From: Flavobacteriales bacterium
GTDB lineage: Bacteria; Bacteroidota; Bacteroidia; UBA10329
DNA length: 64,000 nt
Assembly (NCBI GenBank): GCA_016124845.1
Contig: WGMW01000015.1
Span: 62,001-126,000, forward strand
Reading direction: 5' to 3'
Part shown: positions 9,450-18,047 of the stretch, one piece after another
Layout of the letters: each line of letters begins with the position of its first letter
Position numbering within the stretch: the first letter of the stretch is position 1
The notes under the pieces: generated by a model
What the model was told of the DNA's origin: nothing
The model's database searches: none
The model's input: only the letters and a program-made list of their open reading frames with translations
Made by a program: the position numbers and the translations under genes

Positions 9450-9785
9450 ATGATTTACACACTCATCATCATATTGATCATCCTTGTGTGTCTGTTGCTC
9501 ATTGCTGTGGTGATGGTGCAGAACAGTAAAGGTGGTGGTCTTGCATCCGATTTCTCATCATCGAACCAAATTATCGGTGTTCAGAGAACGGGCGATTTCT
9601 TGGAGAAGGCCACATGGTACCTCAGCATCGGACTGATCGTATTGACGCTCGGTTCCAACTTCTTCATCAACAGAGGTGAAGTTGCCAAAGAGGAATCGGC
9701 CATTCAGGAGCAGATCGATAACGCGGCTCTGCCTGGAGCAGAAAGCGTTGGAGAGCCACTTCCTGTGGAGGAGCCAGCACAGTAA
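9450..9785 (+). CDS. secG: protein translocase subunit SecG
   Basis: SecG is the small third subunit of the SecYEG channel and helps SecA-driven protein export. The 111-residue protein has two membrane helices (about 2-22 and 54-71) joined by the characteristic loop VQNSKGGGLASDFSSSNQIIGVQ. Its acidic C-terminal tail of about 35 residues is typical of Bacteroidota SecG. It starts one base after the upstream gene, so it is the last member of the transcript, and a strong terminator follows. Confidence 0.95.
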   Translation: MIYTLIIILIILVCLLLIAVVMVQNSKGGGLASDFSSSNQIIGVQRTGDFLEKATWYLSIGLIVLTLGSNFFINRGEVAKEESAIQEQIDNAALPGAESVGEPLPVEEPAQ

Positions 9786-9808
9786 TTCGGAAAAGGCATT
9801 GAAGAAAA

Positions 9809-9842
9809 TGTCAGGATGTCACTTCATCCTGACATTTTTTTT
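9809..9842 (+). terminator. intrinsic terminator after secG
   Basis: A perfect 10-bp stem (TGTCAGGATG pairing with CATCCTGACA) with a 6-nt loop is followed by eight T residues. It lies 24 nt after the secG stop and separates the regulator-lptE-secG transcript from groESL. Confidence 0.93.
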
Positions 9843-9872
9843 GCCCGAATGTCAACCTTTCAGTCACAGTTA

Positions 9873-9891
9873 TGCCAAACGTGCGTTGGCA
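9873..9891. promoter_or_regulatory. dyad upstream of groES (TGCCAA / TTGGCA)
   Basis: TGCCAA and TTGGCA form an inverted repeat with a 7-nt spacer 60 nt before the groES ATG. It is not the CIRCE operator (TTAGCACTC/GAGTGCTAA), which is absent here. The right arm is also part of TTGGCACAGAATTCGA, which resembles a sigma-54 -24 box with a poor -12 box. It may be a heat-shock control site, but the sequence alone does not prove this. Confidence 0.35.
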
Positions 9892-9950
9892 CAGAATTCG
9901 ACAGGCGGGAAGCATCAAACTAAAATTCACTAATCAATAAATAATCAAAA

Positions 9951-10229
9951 ATGGGAGCTTTAAACATCAAACCATTGGCTGATAGAGTAGTTGTTCAGGC
10001 TGCTGCGGCCGAAGAGAAGACAGCTTCAGGAATCTATATTCCAGACACGGCAAAGGAAAAGCCACAGAAAGGAACCGTGGTTGCTGTAGGAACCGGAAAG
10101 AAAGACGAACCGATGACCGTAAAAGTAGGAGACACCGTGCTGTACGGTAAGTACTCTGGCACGGAGGTTAACGTTGATGGAACTGACGTGCTCATCATGC
10201 GTGAGTCTGACATTTTCGCAATCGTTTAA
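9951..10229 (+). CDS. groES: co-chaperonin GroES
   Basis: GroES forms the heptameric lid of the GroEL folding chamber. At 92 residues it has the usual length and motifs: PLADRVVVQ at the N-terminus, a mobile loop ([21 protein letters not shown]), then [23 protein letters not shown] and the C-terminal [11 protein letters not shown]. It lies 27 nt before groL, so the two form the classic bicistronic operon. The upstream gap (9843-9950) holds a dyad but no clear TAnnTTTG box, which suggests that a promoter other than the usual housekeeping type may be used. Confidence 0.97.
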   Translation: MGALNIKPLADRVVVQAAAAEEKTASGIYIPDTAKEKPQKGTVVAVGTGKKDEPMTVKVGDTVLYGKYSGTEVNVDGTDVLIMRESDIFAIV

Positions 10230-10244
10230 TCATCAAACCTTTAA

Positions 10245-11897
<1,653 letters not shown>

Positions 11898-11922
11898 GCC
11901 TCCCCCGTTACTGATTACAGAA

Positions 11923-11969
11923 GGCCCCGCTGATCCCTGAGCATTTCGAAGGGTGGCGGGGCTTTTTTT
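11923..11969 (+). terminator. intrinsic terminator after groL, built from a repeat
   Basis: GCCCCGC (11924-11930) pairs with GCGGGGC (11956-11962), an inner CCCT pairs with AGGG, and seven T residues follow. A near-identical element ends the next gene on the same strand (13726-13771). The loop contains GAGCATTTCGAAGGGTGG, similar to a dispersed intergenic repeat family. Confidence 0.85.
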
Positions 11970-12119
11970 GTTTCAAAATCCCATTCAGAGGACGGTCGTT
12001 TCGGGTGTGCCATCAGAGATGTTCAACACTAAGTCATATGGTGTTGTCGGTGTGAGGAGGTTATACTCTGTAACTACCAAAAATTGCGATATTGTCCGCC
12101 TAAACTAATTACCTGCTTC

Positions 12120-13697
12120 ATGTTCAAGGCGTACAGATTGATCCTCGCTTTTATTGGCATATCATCATTGGTTTCGGCACAGACCAAACTCACTGACAAC
12201 AAGTATTTCACGGTTACCGTTTCCGAAGAATACAAAAAGGAGAAGTTCCCCTATTCGATGGTATCCGGTGGTTCACCGTTCCAGATTTTCGGTGCGGGCG
12301 AAAATGGTTTTTCCTATCACGAGGCTGACCGCAAGAAAAGTGTTTACGGAACCTTTGACAATACCCTGAAACGTACTGAATACAAGGTGACGGATCATGA
12401 TTTTGACGGCTCGGAAATGAGTGTTGAGAAAACCGTGGCCATCGGTGGGTTTTTCAGAGAATACATCAATGTGTTTGATGGTAGAGAAAAGAAACAGACC
12501 CTTTACTACCGGGAGTTGGACGCAAAAACGTTGACACCATCCAAGGAGAAGACAAAAGTTCTCACGAGGTCTGGCAAAAGCTATAAAAGTGGAGGGTTTC
12601 AGGTATTGGCTGCCTATTCTCCCAATAGAACAAAACTGCTTGTGGTAACGGATGCCCCAGACAATGGCGATGGTTACCAATTTTCAGTTTTTGACCAGAA
12701 TTTCAACCTCCTTTGGGAAGGTGTGCCTCAACTGACTGTGGACGGCAATAGTCTTTCACTAAATCTAACAGGTGCTTATGGAAGCGACCTTGTCAATTTA
12801 CAGGTAGATGATCAAGGGGTGGCCTATTGTCTTGGAGGAAGCTATAGTTCCACGGATGGGAAAGAGCAAAAAGTGTACTATGGAGTACGCTTAGAAAACG
12901 GAACGATCAATTACAGTTTCATAGAGTCACCTAAGGAGGATATGCTGACACCTTATCTATACCTGTCACTGTCAAAAAAGGGAGTTCCAATGGTAATGGG
13001 CTTTTTCGATTCTAATGCGGGCGACAAAGAGATCAAACAAAATGGGGTCAGTTATGGTGTGCTCAATTTTGATGGTGGAAGCACAACATTGAGGTCAGGT
13101 CAATTCTCAGATGAGTTCATCAAATATTGGTGGACGGTTGATGAGATACAGATGTCCGATATGGAAATGGCGATGGGAAAGCCTGCAGGATTTACCTTCT
13201 TGATCATGAAGAATATTGCCATGCATGATGATGGGGGCTTCACCATGGTGGGACAGAACAGCTCGCCTTTTAGAAGTGTTGGCAATATTGTGCTCATCAA
13301 TATTGATAAAGAAGGGAATGTGAACTGGATGAATAAGGTGCCCGTGGCACAAACGGGTGTTGGAGACCAGTACATGGGATTTGCCCTGGCCCAGAGTGAG
13401 CGCTACCTCTACTTCCTCTTCAATGACGAGAAAAAGAATGCCGACCCCAATTGGAACCGGGAGAAGCTTTACACATTCGACCAGTTTGCCAACGTAAAGG
13501 ACCACGTGGCAACCATAGCTGTTTGCGATATGAATGATGATGGAAACGTCATTCGCCAAATGGCCTGGACCCCGAAGGATGTTGGAGGTACCGTGTCTCC
13601 AATGGATCACACCGTACAGGTGAGAAATAGTTTTTACGTGTATGTTTCCGACAACGGAAATAAGGAACGTGTGGTAGAGGTTAAACTCAAAGATTGA
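12120..13697 (+). CDS. secreted protein of unknown function, paralogue of the gene at 13923
   Basis: A 525-residue protein with a clear signal peptide from ATG 12120 (MFKAYRLILAFIGISSLVSAQ); the in-frame ATG at 12084 adds 12 unlikely residues before it. The mature part is beta-rich with no recognised enzyme motif. The C-terminal half has the order NIVLINIDKEGNVNWMNKVPV, YFLFNDEKKN and MAWTPKDVGG. The convergent gene downstream shows the same order (MNMVWSQVIPV, VYVVFNDNYKN, LWDSKDVGG), so the two are divergent paralogues. No T9SS or lipoprotein signal is seen; it is probably periplasmic or outer-membrane associated. Function unknown. Confidence 0.85.
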   Translation: MFKAYRLILAFIGISSLVSAQTKLTDNKYFTVTVSEEYKKEKFPYSMVSGGSPFQIFGAGENGFSYHEADRKKSVYGTFDNTLKRTEYKVTDHDFDGSEMSVEKTVAIGGFFREYINVFDGREKKQTLYYRELDAKTLTPSKEKTKVLTRSGKSYKSGGFQVLAAYSPNRTKLLVVTDAPDNGDGYQFSVFDQNFNLLWEGVPQLTVDGNSLSLNLTGAYGSDLVNLQVDDQGVAYCLGGSYSSTDGKEQKVYYGVRLENGTINYSFIESPKEDMLTPYLYLSLSKKGVPMVMGFFDSNAGDKEIKQNGVSYGVLNFDGGSTTLRSGQFSDEFIKYWWTVDEIQMSDMEMAMGKPAGFTFLIMKNIAMHDDGGFTMVGQNSSPFRSVGNIVLINIDKEGNVNWMNKVPVAQTGVGDQYMGFALAQSERYLYFLFNDEKKNADPNWNREKLYTFDQFANVKDHVATIAVCDMNDDGNVIRQMAWTPKDVGGTVSPMDHTVQVRNSFYVYVSDNGNKERVVEVKLKD

Positions 13698-13725
13698 CCG
13701 GCTGAAGAATGCCAATTTCACAGAA

Positions 13726-13771
13726 AGCCCCGCTGATCCCGAAGCATGTCGAAGGGTGGCGAGGCTTTTTT
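13726..13771 (+). terminator. second copy of the groL-type terminator
   Basis: GCCCCGC (13727-13733) pairs with GCGAGGC (13759-13765) with one mismatch, followed by six T residues. Sequence from the left arm through the loop is nearly the same as the terminator at 11923. The rest of the gap to 13922 has two ACGTTAG motifs and a TACATCC/GGATGTA dyad but no ORF. Confidence 0.75.
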
Positions 13772-13922
13772 GTTTAACGGTTTCTGCGTAAGATGTACGT
13801 TAGGCAACTACATCCTTCTCTCCATGCAACGGACAGCATAACTCCTGACCTAGACCCTTCAGGCGCACGTTAGCATCGGATGTATGAGTTTTGGAAATGC
13901 TGATTGCACCCTCCAATATTAT

Positions 13923-15461
13923 CTAATTCACGCCAAATTCAATCTTAATTAGGCATTCCTTTAGGTGTCCGCCTTGAATGTAAGCCACTCCAAAATGATC
14001 GTTATCGTTGTGAAAGTACTTTGATAGAGAGAACATTCCTCCAACATCTTTAGAGTCCCAAAGTTGTTTCCGTGAATAAGTTCCTTCGGGGTCATTGATG
14101 TCAAAATGAACCAATACCACAGGATTGTCTGGTCCAGAGAATACACTCGGATCGGAGGATTTTTCATCCCAGGATACGTTCTTGTAGTTATCATTGAAGA
14201 CAACATAAACGTCATCTCCAATAACTTGGAGGAAATACCCCAATCCCTCATCCGTGCCTCCATGAATCTGTCTTACAGGGATTACTTGACTCCAGACCAT
14301 GTTCATGTCCTTGTCCAAGCAGAAAAAGTGAATTGGTCCAGCATTGAAATCATCTGCTAACCACCGCTCTTGGCCATGTATGATCAATCTTCCATCAGGT
14401 AGTTTTTTTACCCCGCGGATTTTCAGTTCATCGATTACCAGCGGCTTCCCTTTCTCATTGTCCTTGTTCAGTTTTTTTGCCTTTGATTCGACAACCTTTT
14501 TTGTCAAATGGTCAATTCCGTATGCAACTTTTTTAACGTTTGGCTCCTGCTCGAGATTCCAATCGACAATCAGTAAACCCTCTGAAGACCGAAGGCCATA
14601 TGTGCAGATGGCCAATATTCCCCGTTCTTGATTTTCGGCAAGTGCAAGCAGAACTTTCCCCGATGATGGAAATCCCGTCTTCTCAATTCTTTCGGCATTA
14701 ATATGATATAATCGTTGTTCAAACCGTTGTTCTTCTCCGAATCCTCGCCCTTTATCTATTCTTGTCAAAGAAAGCATGGCCCCGTCATTCAGCGGAATTT
14801 CATTCTCTAACCTTTGAATGCCTTCAGAATGATCATATTTCATCTGCCTGTTCCAAACCACTTGCATATCTGGCCCAAACATCACGTACTGATGGGTAAA
14901 AACAGCTGGGTCGGAATTATCAGGTTCTGGCAATTTCATAGCCAGCAAGGCATAAGACCCATTATCAGAAATGAGAATGCTAGGCCTTTGGTACTTGAAA
15001 TCTTTGAATGCATTCTCTTTTGGGAGTCTGAGAAATTCAGTTGGTTCAGACTTGTTCAATCCATCATTTCCCACTTCGGCAATTGTAAAAATGTTCTCTC
15101 CATTGTCTACATATATACTCAGTGCATACTTCTGACCATTAACACTCAAGTATCGAAAGTAGTCAGCGTCTTTTCGTTCTTCAGATTTGGACGTTCCAAG
15201 TTTAACCGATTCAGAATTCGTCAGTTTAAGGTTGCCATCGTACGTCTCTACCTTCGAATCTGTATCCGATTTAATGTAAATGTTAAACGATGAACTGTTT
15301 AAGTCACTGATATTGAACACGGTCTCCTTGGCTTCGCGAGGCTTAACATCTGTTGCCGTTACTTTGACACCTGATACTTCTGCAAGAACTCTCTGAGCCA
15401 TAAGGTCAGTAGTGCCGGCAATCGATAGCAGAAAAGCTAAAAGTGAAATCTGTTGTTTCAT
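13923..15461 (-). CDS. secreted protein of unknown function, paralogue of the gene at 12120
   Basis: A 512-residue protein with a signal peptide (MKQQISLLAFLLSIAGTTDLMAQ). Its mature part is rich in short repeated beta-strand motifs (SILISDNGSYALLAM, IHGQERWLADDF, FFCLDKDMNMVW) that look like propeller blades, but no family is recognised with certainty. The C-terminal 130 residues parallel those of the upstream convergent gene (VFNDNYKN, then DINDPEGTY, then WDSKDVGG). The 150-nt gap to that gene carries only its terminator. Codon use is more AT-rich than in the surrounding housekeeping genes. Confidence 0.85.
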   Translation of the reverse strand: MKQQISLLAFLLSIAGTTDLMAQRVLAEVSGVKVTATDVKPREAKETVFNISDLNSSSFNIYIKSDTDSKVETYDGNLKLTNSESVKLGTSKSEERKDADYFRYLSVNGQKYALSIYVDNGENIFTIAEVGNDGLNKSEPTEFLRLPKENAFKDFKYQRPSILISDNGSYALLAMKLPEPDNSDPAVFTHQYVMFGPDMQVVWNRQMKYDHSEGIQRLENEIPLNDGAMLSLTRIDKGRGFGEEQRFEQRLYHINAERIEKTGFPSSGKVLLALAENQERGILAICTYGLRSSEGLLIVDWNLEQEPNVKKVAYGIDHLTKKVVESKAKKLNKDNEKGKPLVIDELKIRGVKKLPDGRLIIHGQERWLADDFNAGPIHFFCLDKDMNMVWSQVIPVRQIHGGTDEGLGYFLQVIGDDVYVVFNDNYKNVSWDEKSSDPSVFSGPDNPVVLVHFDINDPEGTYSRKQLWDSKDVGGMFSLSKYFHNDNDHFGVAYIQGGHLKECLIKIEFGVN

Positions 15462-15709
15462 ATTGGTTTATTGGAATTGTTTCAAACTTGTCCTATTGTC
15501 TGCAACATAAACATAAGTTCAATGTCATGAACTCAATTTCATCGAAAAGTATCTTCAAACCCCTCACTTCACTCTTTCGGTCACCCACCCGCTTCCACCC
15601 ATTAGTACGAAAGTAGCAAACTGCTTATGGGTTCTGCCTTGTTGTTCGTGTAATTGATTGTACTTCAGTTCATTAACGAATGTAAGACAGCGTTGGATAA
15701 CGATAATGG

Positions 15710-15719
15710 TATCTTTAGC
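15710..15719 (+). repeat. TATCTTTAGC motif before the first cassette-like ORF
   Basis: TATCTTTAGC occurs 22 nt before ATG 15742 and again 38 nt before ATG 16402 (16354-16363), each preceded by a TAACG. It may be a shared cassette boundary or simply a -7 promoter element (TAnnTTTa). The rest of the 15462-15741 gap has no other gene that I can support. Confidence 0.5.
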
Positions 15720-15741
15720 CAGTAGTTGTAAGCAAGTTAAA

Positions 15742-16236
15742 ATGGGGACACTGATACAAGACATTAAACAGCAATCGAAGTGGGCTGTAAGAGCTTTTGA
15801 AGCAGACGGTTATGAACTGGACTACTCAATAGAAAGCCTCTTAGAAATTGACCGCTTTATTCAGCGGCATACGAAGGACGGACAGCCAGTTAAAGGTGGA
15901 CGACTTTCCAAGAATTACGGAGGAATAATTTTTTCCCTGTCGGCTTACGTTGGCGAAACACTCATTAAAAACGTACCTAAGTCAAAGTGGGTAACGGACG
16001 ACAAAGACCCGATGGGAGAAATAAACATCGCGGTGAAACTGGGAGACGGAACGACATGCTGGCCTGCGCAACGAATGATCAAGCGAATTCAAAATGGACT
16101 TGAGGACGGCATCTATCCGTATGGACACAAACTCGCTGAGAATAGCATTAAGCAACCTTTCGACCAAGACTTTTGGAAAATTGATGAGGAGGTCAAGCCA
16201 ATTGAGCCAAAGTCATGGTGGCAATTCTGGAAATAA
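15742..16236 (+). CDS. hypothetical protein, first ORF of a cassette-like pair
   Basis: A 164-residue soluble protein without signal peptide, in an AT-rich stretch. It contains an acidic helical N-terminus (IESLLEIDRFIQRH), a glycine-rich GGRLSKNYGGIIFSLSAYVGETLI core, and ends in a Trp-rich tail (PKSWWQFWK). It is not recognised. The overall look (small, single domain, charged, with a conserved central Y-G-G-E) is like many stand-alone immunity or stress proteins, but no function should be assigned. ATG 15742 is chosen over the upstream TTG 15658 and ATG 15706 because it follows the TATCTTTAGC motif; the alternatives would run through it. Confidence 0.7.
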   Translation: MGTLIQDIKQQSKWAVRAFEADGYELDYSIESLLEIDRFIQRHTKDGQPVKGGRLSKNYGGIIFSLSAYVGETLIKNVPKSKWVTDDKDPMGEINIAVKLGDGTTCWPAQRMIKRIQNGLEDGIYPYGHKLAENSIKQPFDQDFWKIDEEVKPIEPKSWWQFWK

Positions 16237-16254
16237 AAGAAAACCTGCTTACAA

Positions 16255-16365
16255 CACCCGCTAAAATCAAATGCTTGTGACGGTGCGTCAGTCGGTCTCA
16301 GTTCTGTTCTGCGCTGTCCGTGCATGGCGAAAGGACGGCAGTTTCTAACGCATTATCTTTAGCGG
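16255..16365. repeat. structured element between the two cassette-like ORFs
   Basis: CCGCTAAA (16258-16265) and TTTAGCGG (16358-16365) are perfect inverted arms about 100 nt apart. Inside them lie a smaller dyad (CTGTCC ... GGACGGCAG) and a CTAACG. The left end, ACACCCGCTAAAATCAAATG and beyond, recurs right after the second ORF (16830-16857). The layout resembles recombination or processing sites found after cassette genes, but it matches no named site that I can confirm. Confidence 0.6.
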
Positions 16366-16401
16366 AAACCGCAGTAAGTATTCAAGGAAGCCCAAAATTG
16401 T

Positions 16402-16827
16402 ATGAATCTAATTTTTGCAAAACTTTTCGAGGAATATAGGCGAAAGAATGATTTACCGAAGTACAGTATTACAATTTACATCAGTGTGGTTTACTTCTTC
16501 CTGTCATTTGTGATTCTGTTACCAATTAAAATATTCATCGACAAGAAATTATTAGATGGACAAATAGAATATGAAAAGTCTACAATAATGATTCTTGTAT
16601 TCGGACTCATGGCTTTTATCCTGTCATCTGTTTATCTGGTATACATTAAATACGAACGAATATTCCGGTTATTGGAAAGGTACGAGGGAGTAAAATTGAA
16701 TAAAGCTCTACTTTACCTAATAGTTGTTCTGACACCTTTAACGCTGCTACTGCTGGCAGGTACAATTACGGTGTATTTGAACGGTGGAGAACTCCTGGGG
16801 AATGAATTAACCGGAATATTGGAGTAG
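16402..16827 (+). CDS. small membrane protein, second ORF of the cassette-like pair
   Basis: A 141-residue protein with three predicted membrane helices (about 24-46, 60-80 and 105-127) and basic loops (KYERIFRLLERYEGVKLNK). No family is recognised. It is strongly AT-rich compared with its flanks. It is followed within three bases by a truncated copy of the repeat that also follows the first ORF, which supports a common origin of the two units. ATG 16402 is the first start of the frame. Confidence 0.7.
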   Translation: MNLIFAKLFEEYRRKNDLPKYSITIYISVVYFFLSFVILLPIKIFIDKKLLDGQIEYEKSTIMILVFGLMAFILSSVYLVYIKYERIFRLLERYEGVKLNKALLYLIVVLTPLTLLLLAGTITVYLNGGELLGNELTGILE

Positions 16828-16829
16828 AG

Positions 16830-16857
16830 ACACCTGCGAAATCAAATGCTTGTGATA
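16830..16857. repeat. second, partial copy of the cassette 3' element
   Basis: ACACCTGCGAAATCAAATGC and the next seven bases match the start of the element at 16255, including a 17-nt identical block (AAATCAAATGCTTGTGA at 16264-16280 and 16839-16855). The inverted right arm is missing here. Confidence 0.7.
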
Positions 16858-16883
16858 GTAAGGCAGTTGATACCATAAGACCC

Positions 16884-16904
16884 TCAAGGTTGTGGAAACC
16901 TTGA
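16884..16904. repeat. palindrome TCAAGGTT / AACCTTGA
   Basis: TCAAGGTT and AACCTTGA are perfect 8-bp arms around a 5-nt loop, with imperfect extension on both sides (AAGACCC / GATCTCTT). It lies downstream of both the cassette ORF and the imelysin operon and could serve as a bidirectional hairpin. Confidence 0.7.
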
Positions 16905-16940
16905 AGATCTCTTGTCAGAAATCGAAGGGCAACCGTCCAA

Positions 16941-18047
16941 TCAATCCCCATCATTCTCATTGAAGGTAAGTGTGGCGGAAAGCGCGTAAATGGCATCTAC
17001 TTTCAGCAGGCCCAATACGGTTTGGAGTTCTGTGCGGATGGCTTCCAACTGCTGCGGCTGGGAGGTGATGCCATCTTCCAGCGTTCCGTTGAAGGCATCG
17101 ATAAGTTGAAGTGTATTGTCCAAGCCGTTTTTGATGTTCTGCGCGGCCTCCGCAGCATCGTTGTAAATGAGGTGATTCTCCAAGGAGGCTGATGAACTTC
17201 CTGCGCCATTCTCCACATTTCCCACAAACGTTTCGCGAAGTGAGGCCACGCCCTCGCGCACGCATTGCAACGACCGCTGGCTTCGGAATGCTTCGGCCAG
17301 TTCGACATTGGCAACACCCGAACCTTCCGCGCCAAGCGGAGCACCCAGTTCGGTATGAACGATGCGTTCGGTCTGCGCGATCATTTCATTCAGCAGCATC
17401 TCTACAGGACTTCCAATTCCATTTGTGGGTTCGGTGGTGGCCAAAAAGTTGGCGTAATCATCTCCGCTTGGGAGCCAAAGATCATTGAGGAAATATGCTT
17501 TGAAATAGAGGTCTTCCGCGTAAGCGAGCAACAGATCGAGCCTGCGCTGGGCATCGGTTGCCATGGTAAAATCATTCAGCATATCGCTTTCCGCCCGTGC
17601 GGGATCAAAAAGCAAATATTCCATGGCGGCCAATCCTTTGGAGGTGGAACCTTTGCTATCCACATACACTTGATCAAGTGTGACGGTATCGGCCAAGAAC
17701 CCATCGATAAAATCGGTGTTGCATGGCCATTTGTTCATCTTATTGTGAACGACCGATTCGGCAATCTGCCCAAAATTGAACACCGAAGTATGCTTGTATG
17801 CCTGCTTTGCCGAAAGCCACTTCGACCGCACTTGCTGGAAATTGGTAAGCGTTGGCTGCGCATGAAAATTCTGAACAGATTGGTAGAATGCGTTGGCCGT
17901 ATCCTGCAATTGTTGGTGGCGTGGCAGAATGACCTTTTCAGTCAGCTGCGACATGAGCAGTTTTCGGTCGAACGGGTCTTCATCTGCCACGTTGCACACG
18001 TTGAGCAGCATGGAGAGAATGAACAGAACGGGTAGGATTCGTTTCAT
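16941..18047 (-). CDS. imelysin-family protein lacking the canonical histidine
   Basis: The 368-residue protein has a hydrophobic leader (MKRILPVLFILSMLLNVCNVA, possible lipobox Cys) and the imelysin fold pattern: early FQQVRSKWLSAKQAYKHT, then KGLAAMEYLLFD, then a long helical C-terminus. Imelysins are periplasmic or surface iron-related proteins; many carry the metal-site motif GxHxxE. Here the motif reads GLAAME (138-143), so the His position is Ala140. The partner imelysin at 19470 keeps the His. It is the last gene of a three-gene operon and begins in the final base of the di-heme gene (one-base overlap). Confidence 0.88.
   Translation of the reverse strand: MKRILPVLFILSMLLNVCNVADEDPFDRKLLMSQLTEKVILPRHQQLQDTANAFYQSVQNFHAQPTLTNFQQVRSKWLSAKQAYKHTSVFNFGQIAESVVHNKMNKWPCNTDFIDGFLADTVTLDQVYVDSKGSTSKGLAAMEYLLFDPARAESDMLNDFTMATDAQRRLDLLLAYAEDLYFKAYFLNDLWLPSGDDYANFLATTEPTNGIGSPVEMLLNEMIAQTERIVHTELGAPLGAEGSGVANVELAEAFRSQRSLQCVREGVASLRETFVGNVENGAGSSSASLENHLIYNDAAEAAQNIKNGLDNTLQLIDAFNGTLEDGITSQPQQLEAIRTELQTVLGLLKVDAIYALSATLTFNENDGD

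Noticed and set aside
9843-9950. CIRCE operator upstream of groES
   Set aside because: No TTAGCACTC/GAGTGCTAA motif is present; only a TGCCAA/TTGGCA dyad is seen.
15658-15741. Upstream start of the first cassette-like ORF
   Set aside because: It would run through the shared TATCTTTAGC motif and has no conserved look; ATG 15742 is preferred.
16255-16365. Canonical integron attC site
   Set aside because: Core GTTRRRY/RYYYAAC boxes are not clearly present at both ends, and no integrase gene is seen; it is kept only as an unclassified cassette-like element.
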